NCBI GenBank assembly: GCA_946549155.1 | Contig: CAMNQN010000009.1 | Span: forward strand, 1 to 25,850 | Reading direction: 5' to 3' | From: an uncultured Lachnospiraceae bacterium | Lineage (GTDB): Bacteria; Bacillota; Clostridia; Lachnospirales; Lachnospiraceae | DNA length: 25,850 bases | In this document: positions 14,777 to 22,866 of the stretch, one piece after another | Position numbering within the stretch: the first letter of the stretch is position 1 | How the letters are laid out: each line of letters starts with the position of its first letter | Translations under genes and position numbers: made by a program | Notes under the pieces: generated by a model | Told to the model about the DNA's origin: nothing | The model's database searches: none | What the model saw: only the letters and a program-made list of their open reading frames with translations

Positions 14777-15646
14777 TCAGCGGTTCTGCAGACACTCCTT
14801 CAGGGCGCTTCTCCAATCCGGCATCCGATAGCTTCCCTCCAGCTCCATCATAAGATTCTGAAGCACCGTATATCTTGCCTTCATCTCCTTGGAGGAGGTC
14901 AGCACCGGCACCAGCTGCATGGAGGTAATCCCGGTATTGTCCAAAATCGCATGGGCAAATCCATAGCGGCTGCAGGAGCCCTCGCAGGAGGCGTGGTAGG
15001 TTCCGCACTTCTCCGAATCCATCATCTGAATGATAAAACGGGCCAGCTCCAACGCACTGGTGGGGGTACTGATCTGGTCGTTGGGCACGCTTAAGATCTG
15101 CGTATCCTCCGCCATCTTTAAAATATAGGTGAGGAAATTCTTTCCGGTCAGCCCGTACACCCAGGAGCTTCGCACAATCAGATGCTTCGGATTCAAACTC
15201 TCCACAAATTTTTCCCCCGCCAGCTTGGATTTTCCATAATCCGTGGTGGGAATCGTGGGATCAAATTCCGTAAGCTCCATGGAAACATCCCCGGCAAACA
15301 CATCATCTGTGGAAATCTGAATAATCTTCGCCCCCACCCTGGCACTGGCCATCGCCAAATTCCGCGCACCCAGGGCGTTCACCCTGTACATCTCGATTTT
15401 TTCCTCCCGGGAACCGGTATCCGGCTGAATGCCGGCGCAGTTAATCACCACCTGGGGCCGGTGTTCCAGCGCAAAGGCCGCCGCCGTCTCCCGGTCCGTC
15501 ACATCCACCTCCCGGTCTGTTGGCAATACCTCATACTTATCCCGGTCAATCACCGCACGGATCTGGGTTCCAAGGCTCCCCTGGGCTCCCGTGATCCAAA
15601 CAATCTTTTTTTCTGTCTTTTCCGTGTTTTCTGCTGTCCTGCACAT
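14777..15646 (-). CDS. RfbD-like sugar-nucleotide reductase (SDR family)
   Basis: This 289-aa protein is an extended short-chain dehydrogenase of the dTDP-4-dehydrorhamnose reductase type. The Rossmann motif TGAQGSLG sits near residue 20, then the substrate-loop TDREVDVTD, NCAG, the active-site serine-threonine segment QISTDDVFAG, and the catalytic YGKSK. It would reduce a 4-keto-sugar nucleotide with NAD(P)H. No rfbA, rfbB or rfbC gene is nearby, so the true substrate is uncertain. The 20-residue N-terminal extension is hydrophilic and probably disordered. GGAGGAG upstream fits the ATG. It follows the dipeptidase gene by 56 bp and may have its own promoter. Confidence 0.88.
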   Translation of the reverse strand: MCRTAENTEKTEKKIVWITGAQGSLGTQIRAVIDRDKYEVLPTDREVDVTDRETAAAFALEHRPQVVINCAGIQPDTGSREEKIEMYRVNALGARNLAMASARVGAKIIQISTDDVFAGDVSMELTEFDPTIPTTDYGKSKLAGEKFVESLNPKHLIVRSSWVYGLTGKNFLTYILKMAEDTQILSVPNDQISTPTSALELARFIIQMMDSEKCGTYHASCEGSCSRYGFAHAILDNTGITSMQLVPVLTSSKEMKARYTVLQNLMMELEGSYRMPDWRSALKECLQNR

Positions 15647-15678
15647 AATTCTCTCCTCCGCTCCCTTTTCTTCTATAT

Positions 15679-15706
15679 TTTATATTTTTCGAATACGGTC
15701 TGTCAC
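15679..15706 (-). promoter_or_regulatory. Possible promoter of the RfbD-like gene
   Basis: Minus strand: -35 GTGACA (15701-15706, overlapping the dipeptidase stop codon), 16-bp spacer, -10 TATAAA (15679-15684), each one mismatch from consensus. The leader would be about 25 nt. Confidence 0.45.
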
Positions 15707-16680
15707 CGCATCACATCTCTGATCACGCGTTCCACATTCTTAAAGAAAATCTCATCAATCTCTTCCCCAGATAATCCCGCCTTCGCCAGCGCATCCGCCA
15801 GTTTCCCGTAATCCTGAGGGCCCTTGATGGCCAACGTCCCCGTGATGCCGTCAAAATCGCTGCCCAGCGCGGCCACCTCCCGGCCTCCCACCTTCCTTAT
15901 ATGCAACAGATGCTTCACCATATCCTCCAGACGGTTCTCCCCGCTGTAGGGATACAGAAATTCCGGACACTGGTTCAGCCCGATCACGCCTCCGGCCTCC
16001 CCCACCGCCCTTATCATCTCATCTGTAAGATTCCGGGGATGCCCGCACAGCGCCCTGGCGTTGGAATGACTGGCCACAAAGGGCTTTTTGCTGATCCTTG
16101 CCACATCCCAGAAGCCGCCGTCAGACAGATGGCTTACGTCCACAAGCATCCCTAAGCGGTTCATCTCCTCCACCGCCTCCCTGCCGAAATCCGATAAGCC
16201 CCTTTTCATCACCGTCACATCAGCGCTGTTGGGATATCCGAAGCAGTTGGGATAATTCCAGGTCAGGCCAATCAGGCGCACACCCTTATCATAGTATTCC
16301 TCCAGCTTCTCCATCCGTCCCCCAACAGCCCTGCCATCCTCCATTGTGAGAAAAGCGCTGATCTTCCCCTGCTGCCAGTTATTCTCCATATCCTCATAAT
16401 TCCCCGCGAAGGCAATCACATCGCTGTGCTTTTGCAGCGTATTGTAGAAGGCCCGTATCAGCTTATTGATATACCGCTCATCCCTGATCATAAACGGCCC
16501 CAGCAGATGCTTCGCCCGCATCGACTGCATAAAAATGGCAAAAAACTGTGCCTTTGCCCCTCCCTGCCGCAGCCGTTTTACATCAAGCATGGAGGAGGTT
16601 TTATAAATATCTTTTTTATTCCGAAACCAGGACTGCATCAGCGTATCACAATGCATGTCCACAAAGGGTGTTGTATTCAT
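15703..16680 (-). CDS. Membrane dipeptidase, peptidase family M19
   Basis: This 325-aa protein is a zinc-dependent renal-dipeptidase-type hydrolase that cleaves dipeptides. Family zinc ligands and active-site residues are visible: the His-x-Asp site in VDMHCDT near the start, the bridging glutamate in FLTMEDG, the histidine in VDVSHLSDGGFWD, the next in SHSNARAL, and the late acidic LGSDFDGI. The frame extends to an upstream ATG at 16728, but AAGGAAAGGAAG just before 16680 makes that the start, and the extension is not protein-like. Despite the family name no signal peptide or membrane segment is seen, so it is cytosolic. Related genes occur in amino-acid and peptide salvage. It follows the GTPase-NYN gene by 83 bp; repeat R2 lies in the gap. 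Confidence 0.93.
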   Translation of the reverse strand: MNTTPFVDMHCDTLMQSWFRNKKDIYKTSSMLDVKRLRQGGAKAQFFAIFMQSMRAKHLLGPFMIRDERYINKLIRAFYNTLQKHSDVIAFAGNYEDMENNWQQGKISAFLTMEDGRAVGGRMEKLEEYYDKGVRLIGLTWNYPNCFGYPNSADVTVMKRGLSDFGREAVEEMNRLGMLVDVSHLSDGGFWDVARISKKPFVASHSNARALCGHPRNLTDEMIRAVGEAGGVIGLNQCPEFLYPYSGENRLEDMVKHLLHIRKVGGREVAALGSDFDGITGTLAIKGPQDYGKLADALAKAGLSGEEIDEIFFKNVERVIRDVMR

Positions 16681-16714
16681 AGTTCTTCCTTTCCTTAGAA
16701 TCTCCGGTGGATGC

Positions 16715-16734
16715 GCACGGATTTGCAAGGGAAA
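16715..16734 (+). repeat. Short dispersed repeat R2, copy 2
   Basis: Identical 20-mer to 11915-11934, continuing into CGCTTT (to 16740). It lies between the GTPase-NYN fusion and the dipeptidase. A weak GGGAAA/TTTCCC hairpin overlaps its right end and could serve as a partial terminator for the fusion gene. Confidence 0.6.
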
Positions 16735-16763
16735 CGCTTTGCCTTTCCCCGTCCGGCCCTGCC

Positions 16764-19490
16764 TTATTCCAGCTTCTTCTTTCCCAGCCGGACATCCTCC
16801 ATCAGCCTCGCCAGCTCCTCGTCCAGATTCTCAAACAGATAATTTTTTCCGCCGGAATGTCCTTTTAAATGCTCCCGCCGGATCTCCTGACAGGTATCTT
16901 CAATCTCCCTGCGCAGCCCCCTGGCGGACATCCGGGCAGCTCCCTGGCCCCAGATAATGATCTGCTCCGCCGCGTCGGAGGTGGCCACCGTCACCTCGTA
17001 TTTATGTCCGATTTCGTGTACCGTTTTCTCGATATACTGATCCGCCGTCTCCGCCTCCTTCGTATAGACCACATAGATATTATGATACTTCTGCACTTCC
17101 CCCATATTGCCCTCCACCTTATAGGCATCAAACACCAGGATCACATGATTTTTCCGGTAGCCCTGGTAGTTGCACAGAATGTCCATCAGCTTATTTCTGG
17201 CCCCCTCCAGAGTCACCTTCGCCAGCTCCTTCAGCTCCTCCCAGGCAAAAATAATATTGTACCCGTCCACCAGAAGATACTGCTCCCTGGCAGGCTGTTT
17301 TCCCCGATAACCGGCCCCGCCCTCCGGGGAATAGCTTCTGGTGCTCCTGGTCCATCCGGCCCGTTCCTGCCTGATATTTCCGTAGGTACGCTGAAAAATC
17401 TCCATCAGCTCCTTATCATCCTGAATATCCGCGGGAAATCCCCGGCAGGACCTGACCGGAGCCTCCGGTTCCTCCTCCTCTTCCCCTTCTGTCAGGCCCG
17501 CGGCGTAATCCAGATGCATATACTCCTCCACCTGATCCCAGGGCACCACAAATCCCGCCCCGTGGGCGCAGAACACAGAACCGCAGGGATTCTGTGTATC
17601 CCCGTCCGGATCATATCCGGCCCGGGCAATCACTTCCTCCGCATTATGGCAGGGTTCGTATCCCTTCAGGGTACAGAACAGATACCCGCGCCCTCTGGTA
17701 TAGGCAGTCACTTCCCGCTGATAATCCCGCATCCCGGACACCGGCGCGCTGCCCGTCAGAATGGACAGCTCCCCCTCCGGGAACGGCCCGTCAAAGCTGC
17801 CCTGCATCCGCTGAATATCCGCCATGGCCCGCCCCACCATCTCCGGCGGGACCTCCAGCCGGTATTCATAAACCGGCTCCAGCAGCACACATTTCGCCCG
17901 GCGCAGCCCCTGGCGCACCGCCCGATAGGTGGCCTGGCGGAAATCCCCGCCCTCCGTGTGCTTCAGGTGAGCCCGGCCCGCCACCAGTGTGATGCGCATA
18001 TCCGTGATCTCCGCTCCAATGAGCACGCCCGGATGCTGCCGCTCCTCCAAGTGCGTCAAAATCAGCCGCTGCCAGTTCAGATCCAGCTCATCCGTGCCGC
18101 AGGCCGTACAGACATGCAGCCCGCTGCCCGCCTCCCCCGGCTCCAGCAGAAGATGCACCTCCGCGTAATGGCGCAGCGGCTCAAAATGACCCACACCCTC
18201 CACCGGCTCCGCAATAGTTTCCTTATATACAATACTTCCGGAACCAAATTCCACCGGCGTATCAAACCGTTCCCGAATCAGATTCTTTAAAATCTCCATC
18301 TGCACATCGCCCATGACCTGTACATGGATTTCCTGGGCCGCCTCATTCCACACCATATGCAGCTCCGGAATCTCCTCCTCCAGCTGGCGCAGCTTCAAAT
18401 ACATCACATGCACGTCGCAGTCCGGCGGCAGCTCCACCCCGTAGGTAAGCACCGGTTCCAGAAGAGGCAGCACATACCCCTCCTCCAGGCCCAGCCCCTG
18501 CCCGCAGCAGGTATGGCTAAGGCCCGTCACCGCGCAGACGGTTCCCGCCGGGGCCTCGGACACCGCCGTAAATCCGGCTCCCGAATAAACCCGGAGCTGA
18601 TCCGCCTTTTCCTTCCATTCCTCCTGCCGGCCCTCCCCATTCTGGAAGGTGCCCTGCAGCGTCTGCTTCACCTGCAGGCTTCCCCCCGTAACTTTCAGAT
18701 AGGTCAGGCGGTTTCCCTGGGAATCCCTGGCAATCTTGTACACTCTGGCCCCGAAGGCCTCCGGATACCGTGGTGCGCGGATCCAGGTTCTCAGCCCCTC
18801 CAAAAATTCCTCCACCCCTGTCATTTTCAGGGCGGAACCGAAAAAGCAGGGAAACACCTTCCGCTCCAGGATCAGGCGGGCCGCATCCTCACGCTCCAGA
18901 CGGCCCCGCTCCAGAAACCGTTCCAGCAGCTCCTCCCCGCACATGGCCAGCTCCTCCTGGAAGTCCTGATTCTCCCATTCCACGCCAAAATCCAGGCAAT
19001 GCTCATCCAGACGGCTTTGCAGCTCTAAAAGCAGCGCCTCCCGATCCGTGCCCTCCTGGTCCATTTTGTTGATAAACAGAAATACCGGTATCTCATACTG
19101 CCGAAGCAAACGCCACAGTGTCAGCACATGGCCCTGCACCCCATCCGCGCCGCTGATCACCAGCACCGCGTAATCCAAAACCTGAAGCGTGCGCTCCATC
19201 TCCGCTGAAAAATCCACATGGCCCGGCGTATCTAACAGCGTCACCTCCAGATCCCCCAGCGAAAACAACGCCTGCTTGGAAAAGATCGTAATGCCCCTTA
19301 AACGCTCCATCTCATAGGTATCCAAAAAAGCGTCCCCGTGATCCACCCGGCCCGCCTTCCGAATACTGCCTGTCTTATACAAAATGCTCTCCGCCAGCGT
19401 CGTCTTGCCGGCATCCACATGGGCGAGGATGCCCAGGCAGATATGCTTTTTCGATTGATTCGTCTCTTTATTTTCCGAGGGATTTCCCAT
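16764..19490 (-). CDS. EF-G/Tet-like ribosomal GTPase fused to a YacP/Rae1-type NYN nuclease domain
   Basis: This 908-aa protein joins two ribosome-linked modules. Residues 1 to about 640 follow the EF-G/Tet(M) layout: P-loop AHVDAGKTT (23-31), switch I RGITIF (65-70), DTPGH (87-91), NKMD (141-144), then domains II-V. Residues 739 to about 880 are a NYN/PIN-like nuclease of the YacP (Rae1) type, with acidic residues Asp742, Asp788, Asp817 and Asp839. The linker (about 645-735) is acidic and low in complexity. The domain-IV tip reads AHLKHTEGGDF rather than the YSPVST loop of true Tet(M), so tetracycline resistance should not be assumed. Rae1 cuts mRNA in the ribosomal A site in Bacillus; a GTPase-delivered mRNA endonuclease is my inference. 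The Shine-Dalgarno lies inside a leader hairpin. Confidence 0.9.
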   Translation of the reverse strand: MGNPSENKETNQSKKHICLGILAHVDAGKTTLAESILYKTGSIRKAGRVDHGDAFLDTYEMERLRGITIFSKQALFSLGDLEVTLLDTPGHVDFSAEMERTLQVLDYAVLVISGADGVQGHVLTLWRLLRQYEIPVFLFINKMDQEGTDREALLLELQSRLDEHCLDFGVEWENQDFQEELAMCGEELLERFLERGRLEREDAARLILERKVFPCFFGSALKMTGVEEFLEGLRTWIRAPRYPEAFGARVYKIARDSQGNRLTYLKVTGGSLQVKQTLQGTFQNGEGRQEEWKEKADQLRVYSGAGFTAVSEAPAGTVCAVTGLSHTCCGQGLGLEEGYVLPLLEPVLTYGVELPPDCDVHVMYLKLRQLEEEIPELHMVWNEAAQEIHVQVMGDVQMEILKNLIRERFDTPVEFGSGSIVYKETIAEPVEGVGHFEPLRHYAEVHLLLEPGEAGSGLHVCTACGTDELDLNWQRLILTHLEERQHPGVLIGAEITDMRITLVAGRAHLKHTEGGDFRQATYRAVRQGLRRAKCVLLEPVYEYRLEVPPEMVGRAMADIQRMQGSFDGPFPEGELSILTGSAPVSGMRDYQREVTAYTRGRGYLFCTLKGYEPCHNAEEVIARAGYDPDGDTQNPCGSVFCAHGAGFVVPWDQVEEYMHLDYAAGLTEGEEEEEPEAPVRSCRGFPADIQDDKELMEIFQRTYGNIRQERAGWTRSTRSYSPEGGAGYRGKQPAREQYLLVDGYNIIFAWEELKELAKVTLEGARNKLMDILCNYQGYRKNHVILVFDAYKVEGNMGEVQKYHNIYVVYTKEAETADQYIEKTVHEIGHKYEVTVATSDAAEQIIIWGQGAARMSARGLRREIEDTCQEIRREHLKGHSGGKNYLFENLDEELARLMEDVRLGKKKLE

Positions 19491-19493
19491 AGA

Positions 19494-19554
19494 GAATGCC
19501 CCTTTCCGTAATCATGATAATATACAAATTATCATAACACAGAAAAGGGCATTC
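19494..19554 (-). promoter_or_regulatory. Long leader hairpin covering the Shine-Dalgarno of the GTPase-NYN gene
   Basis: Outer 8-bp stem (GAATGCCC with GGGCATTC), then 4-bp and 2-bp segments with mismatches, and an apical 8-bp stem (ATGATAAT with ATTATCAT) over a 6-nt loop, about 22 pairs in all. On the minus-strand mRNA the 3' arm contains AAAGGGGCATTC and ends three bases before the ATG, so the folded leader would hide the ribosome-binding site. It also lies between the ABC permease stop and this gene and could act as a barrier to read-through. Confidence 0.65.
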
Positions 19555-19559
19555 GTCGA
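19531..19559 (-). promoter_or_regulatory. Possible promoter inside the GTPase-NYN leader palindrome
   Basis: Minus strand: -35 TCGACG (19554-19559), 17-bp spacer, -10 TATGAT (19531-19536). Start would fall near 19524, in the hairpin loop, so this transcript would lack the 5' arm that covers the Shine-Dalgarno. The -35 is only four of six. Confidence 0.3.
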
Positions 19560-19593
19560 TAAGTGAAAATCACACAGGATTTATTGATATGTT

Positions 19594-20676
19594 TTAAAAC
19601 AGTCCGTGCCTTCTCCACCCGCTAAGGGAAAGTCCGGTGCAGGCCAGGGTAAGCAGGACAGCAAACGGCAGCGCCCACATCGCATAGAGCAGCCCGTTTT
19701 TCATCTGCTCCACTGACATCAGGGAACAAAACTGGGCATGGTAAACCGGCAGCAGCACCACATACCGAAACAGCGGATGGCTTTCCGCCACAGAGACCAC
19801 AATGGGCAGAAAGTAAAGTCCCCCGGAGATCGCCAGCGCCGTCAAGGGATTTTTGCTGAGCACAGAGACAAACAGGGTGACTGCCGCCGTGCTCACCGTC
19901 CCGGTAAATGCCAGAAGGACCTGGTAAGCCAACAGGGTCCGGCAGGTGAGATTAAAGGGGACACCTCTTTCCGCATACTCCACAGTGTGAAAGAGAATGC
20001 TGCAGTCCAGCCCCTCCGTCCCATACAGGCAGAACCCCAGCCCCAGATTCAGTAAAACCGTGCCGGCGGTGACAGTGAAAGCGGCCAACAGGCCAGCGGC
20101 GGCTTTCGCGGCCGGGCACAGGGTTCTTCCATACCGGCTTGTGAAAATCAGGGCGTCCACACCTGCGTACTCGCCGCAGTAGACAGGCGCGGTCATAAGA
20201 ATAACCACCACTGCCAGCAGCAGGGAAATTCTGATGAGATTCTGGCTGACGGACATCCATCCGTCAATAAAACCGATTTTGATCTTCTCCTGCCCGAATA
20301 CCTCAAAGACGGACTTCCCGTTCCAGCTTCCGTCCGAAGCGGCAAAACGCAGGAATGCCGCCGACTGCGTAGCGTTCTCATAAACGTAGATCGCGTTCGC
20401 TCCCCGCAGATCCTTCTCCTCATCTATTTTAAAATCTTCCATCATCCGGGCCACTGTTTTGTCCGTCAGAATTCCCTCATATTTTTTGGCCACAGCCTTA
20501 TCGATCTCCACCGCCTTCCGGCCCCAGCCTTCCTGGCTGTCCCCGTCATAGGCATAGCGTCCCTGGTAGAGGGACAAGTTGGAAAGCAGGGAAAACAGCA
20601 GCAGTACCAGGATGGCCGCCTGGGTCAGCCGTCTGGAAAACAGCTTCCGCAGTTCAAATTGTATCAATCTCTTCAT
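19594..20676 (-). CDS. ABC-2-type transporter permease
   Basis: This 360-aa integral membrane protein is the permease partner of the ATPase encoded upstream; its ATG overlaps the ATPase stop by four bases, so translation is coupled. The first membrane helix is at about residues 17-37 (AAILVLLLFSLLSNLSLYQ), followed by an extracytoplasmic stretch of roughly 110 residues rich in charged groups, then about five more helices (such as LIRISLLLAVVVILMTAPVY and the last near residues 330-352). The PVYCGEYAG segment after the second helix is typical of ABC-2 permeases with a large first loop. Substrate is unknown. The linked two-component system suggests export of, or protection from, an antimicrobial peptide or cell-envelope stress agent, which is inference. 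Confidence 0.88.
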   Translation of the reverse strand: MKRLIQFELRKLFSRRLTQAAILVLLLFSLLSNLSLYQGRYAYDGDSQEGWGRKAVEIDKAVAKKYEGILTDKTVARMMEDFKIDEEKDLRGANAIYVYENATQSAAFLRFAASDGSWNGKSVFEVFGQEKIKIGFIDGWMSVSQNLIRISLLLAVVVILMTAPVYCGEYAGVDALIFTSRYGRTLCPAAKAAAGLLAAFTVTAGTVLLNLGLGFCLYGTEGLDCSILFHTVEYAERGVPFNLTCRTLLAYQVLLAFTGTVSTAAVTLFVSVLSKNPLTALAISGGLYFLPIVVSVAESHPLFRYVVLLPVYHAQFCSLMSVEQMKNGLLYAMWALPFAVLLTLACTGLSLSGWRRHGLF

Positions 20677-21611
20677 CTCATCCGTGCTCCCTTCTTCTCT
20701 CTTAAGCCGGTTTGCTCCAGCCGCGGTATCGGCTCCGAATGGCCTCCATCGGTATTAAAATAGCACAGATACAGATCCTCCAGATTGGGAGGCACCCGCA
20801 CCGCCCCCGGCATGGGCGAAGCGTCAGCAATCACCCGCAGGGCAGCTATGCCGTCCGGTGTGTTCCGCAGACTGCCGGTATGAAGGGCGGCCGCCAGTTC
20901 CTGCGCCTGGCCGGCAGGCGCAGGGCATTCCCACACCCGCCCCTGCATTTTTTCCAGAACCTGCCCCAGGCTTCCACATTCCACGATCTGGCCCCCTTTC
21001 ATCATCAGAATCTGGTCTGCGATAACCTCCACATCGGACACGATATGAGTAGATAAGATAACAATGCGTTCCCTGGCAAAGGCACTGATCAGGCTGCGGA
21101 AACGCACCCGTTCCCTGGGATCCAGCCCCGCCGTCGGCTCGTCCAGAATCAGGATGCGGGGCCCGTTCAGCATGGCCTGGGCAATGCCCAGCCGCTGCTT
21201 CATGCCGCCGGAGAAGGTTTTGATTTTATGCCGGCTCTCCCGGGACAGCCCCACCGCCTCCAAAAGCTCCCGGCACCGTTTTCTGGCCACTCCCTCCTCC
21301 AGGCCCTTCAGCGCCGCAAGGTACAGCAGAAAATCAAGAGCCGTAAACTCCGGATAATACCCGAACTGCTGGGGCAGATATCCCAACAGCTGGCTGTAGT
21401 GCTCCCCCAGCTGCCGGATGTTTCTGCCATTCCAGACAATTTTCCCGGAGGTAGGCGTCATAAGGCCGCCAAGCAGCCGCATCAGCGTGGTTTTTCCCGC
21501 CCCGTTAGCCCCCAGCAGGCCGTACACGCCGCCCGTCAGGGTGATATCCAGGTGGTCTACCGCAGTTTTCGGGCCGAATTTTTTTGTCAGACCAATGGTT
21601 TGCAATTCCAT
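20673..21611 (-). CDS. ABC transporter ATP-binding protein
   Basis: This 312-aa cytosolic ATPase drives the permease encoded next. Walker A is GANGAGKTT, preceded by GVYGLL; the Q-loop lies in LGYLPQQFGYYPEF; the ABC signature is FSGGMKQRLGIAQAM; Walker B is ILILDEPTAGLD; and the switch histidine is in ILSTHIV. The layout matches drug and peptide exporters of the CcmA type. Residues after about 225 form a C-terminal extension of unknown role. The ATG follows GAGGAG by eight bases, but that Shine-Dalgarno is the 3' arm of a 9-bp leader hairpin. The gene starts 61 bp after the histidine kinase stop, and a likely regulated promoter lies in and over that gap. Confidence 0.95.
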   Translation of the reverse strand: MELQTIGLTKKFGPKTAVDHLDITLTGGVYGLLGANGAGKTTLMRLLGGLMTPTSGKIVWNGRNIRQLGEHYSQLLGYLPQQFGYYPEFTALDFLLYLAALKGLEEGVARKRCRELLEAVGLSRESRHKIKTFSGGMKQRLGIAQAMLNGPRILILDEPTAGLDPRERVRFRSLISAFARERIVILSTHIVSDVEVIADQILMMKGGQIVECGSLGQVLEKMQGRVWECPAPAGQAQELAAALHTGSLRNTPDGIAALRVIADASPMPGAVRVPPNLEDLYLCYFNTDGGHSEPIPRLEQTGLREKKGARMR

Positions 21612-21616
21612 AAAAA

Positions 21617-21648
21617 ATACTCCTCTCTTTACGATTTACGAGGAGTAT
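21617..21648 (-). promoter_or_regulatory. Leader hairpin hiding the Shine-Dalgarno of the ABC ATPase gene
   Basis: ATACTCCTC and GAGGAGTAT form a perfect 9-bp stem around a 14-nt loop. In the minus-strand mRNA the second arm is the Shine-Dalgarno GAGGAG, and six Us follow just before the AUG, so the structure is both a ribosome-site block and terminator-like. The loop holds a short direct repeat, CGTAAAT/CGTAAAG. Confidence 0.7.
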
Positions 21649-21676
21649 AAAAGAAAAATATCTACTTTTTATCTAC
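21644..21676 (-). promoter_or_regulatory. Putative response-regulator-activated promoter of the ABC genes
   Basis: Two copies of GTAGATA (read on minus, at 21670-21676 and 21659-21665) lie exactly 11 bp apart, the helical phasing used by OmpR/PhoB-family regulators. They overlap where a -35 should be; the actual -35 hexamer there, ATAAAA, is poor. A good -10 TATACT is at 21644-21649, 17 bp away. Start would be near 21637, downstream of the hairpin's first arm. Confidence 0.5.
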
Positions 21677-22866
21677 AAAACCGGGGCTGCCGCAAAAAAC
21701 GCCGTCACCCTGGCGCCGCCATCCGGAAGATTCTCCACCCGAAGCCAGCCTCCATGGCGCTCACAGAGCAGCCGGCAAATATAGAGTCCCAGCCCGAAGT
21801 GGCAGAAACGGTCGCTTTCCCCTGTAAAATACGGTTCCGCTGCCCTGGACAGACTTTTGGAGTCAAAGCCTTCCCCGTCGTCCGATACGGAAAGCTCCAG
21901 CCCGTTTTCCCCCACAGTAAGAATAAGCGTCACCGATGTGCGGGCATAGCGGACCGCGTTGGCCAGCAGATTGTGGCAGACCTGATCCACAAACTCTGCA
22001 TCGAAGGAAAGCTTTCCCTCCAAGCTGCCTCTCTCCTCCAGTATCAGCCGCTTACCATTTTTCCCGCACACGATCTCCGCGTCCTCACGCAAAGCGTCCC
22101 GGAAGGGCTGCAGCTGCACTTCTCTTTGCTCCGGCTGCGCATCCTCCAGCCGCTGCAGGCGGCTCATACTGTCTACGTAGGCCTCCATGCGGGAAAGATG
22201 CTTCCCCATGGTGGCGGCGGTCCGCCTTGTGCTATCGTCTCCATCCGTCAGCAGCATTTCATTGTAGCCCTTCAGCACCGTAAGAGGGGTGCGAAGATCA
22301 TGGGCGAAGGCGGCATTTAACTGCTTCCGCTCTTCCACCTGCCGCCACATCCCGGCAAAATTGTCCGCCAGCGTACTGCGCATCAGCTCAAAGGAAGCGC
22401 AGAGCTGCCCCAGTTCATCCCCACTGTCGTAATCCACAGAAAAATCCAGATCGTTAACGGAAATTTTCTCCGACGCGGTTCGCAGCCTGGCCAGAGGTTC
22501 CTTTAATTTATTCCGGTAAAACAGCAGCGCCGCCGCCAGAATACAGACAGCGGAATACACCGGAACTGCCGCCATGGGAAAAAGCTCCAGAAGCGCCATC
22601 AGCCGTTCCGTTTTTTCCGGCAGCTCCACCGGCTCCTTGCTGATGTAAGTGCCCTCCCCCAGCCGTTCCCCCTGTTCATTTGTCAGGTAATATTTTTCCA
22701 CCGGAGATGCAGCGTAGGCTTTTCTTCTGACTGTATTACCGATGCTGCTGCACAGAGCTCCGGTTCCCGCCGAAAGCGCCACAGCAAGAAGCGCAAAAAC
22801 ACCTACATAGAGTATCAGGCTTTTCCGCAGCGAAAGGCTCCTTCTTCTGCGCTTTATCTGATCCAT
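21673..22866 (-). CDS. Sensor histidine kinase
   Basis: This 397-aa membrane kinase senses an external signal and phosphorylates the response regulator encoded upstream. A first membrane helix lies at about residues 14-36 (LILYVGVFALLAVALSAGTG), a short extracytoplasmic domain of roughly 50 residues follows, then a second helix near 93-118. HAMP follows, then HisKA with the phosphoacceptor in AFAHDLRTPLTVLKG, and HATPase with N-box NLLANAVRYA, G1 SDDGEGF and G2 FGLGLYICRLL. The small sensor domain and neighbouring ABC genes resemble antimicrobial-peptide or envelope-stress systems. It overlaps the regulator gene by 13 bp. Its stop codon lies inside the direct repeats of the downstream promoter. 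Confidence 0.96.
   Translation of the reverse strand: MDQIKRRRRSLSLRKSLILYVGVFALLAVALSAGTGALCSSIGNTVRRKAYAASPVEKYYLTNEQGERLGEGTYISKEPVELPEKTERLMALLELFPMAAVPVYSAVCILAAALLFYRNKLKEPLARLRTASEKISVNDLDFSVDYDSGDELGQLCASFELMRSTLADNFAGMWRQVEERKQLNAAFAHDLRTPLTVLKGYNEMLLTDGDDSTRRTAATMGKHLSRMEAYVDSMSRLQRLEDAQPEQREVQLQPFRDALREDAEIVCGKNGKRLILEERGSLEGKLSFDAEFVDQVCHNLLANAVRYARTSVTLILTVGENGLELSVSDDGEGFDSKSLSRAAEPYFTGESDRFCHFGLGLYICRLLCERHGGWLRVENLPDGGARVTAFFAAAPVL

Noticed and set aside
16869..18290. 473-codon forward-strand frame antisense to the GTPase-NYN gene
   Set aside because: The minus-strand frame carries all conserved motifs. The forward product is rich in His, Pro, Leu and Arg without domain structure and lacks a Shine-Dalgarno.
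16764..19490. Simple call as a tetracycline-resistance gene
   Set aside because: The Tet(M)-specific YSPVST tip is missing and the NYN domain adds another function, so resistance is not supported by sequence.
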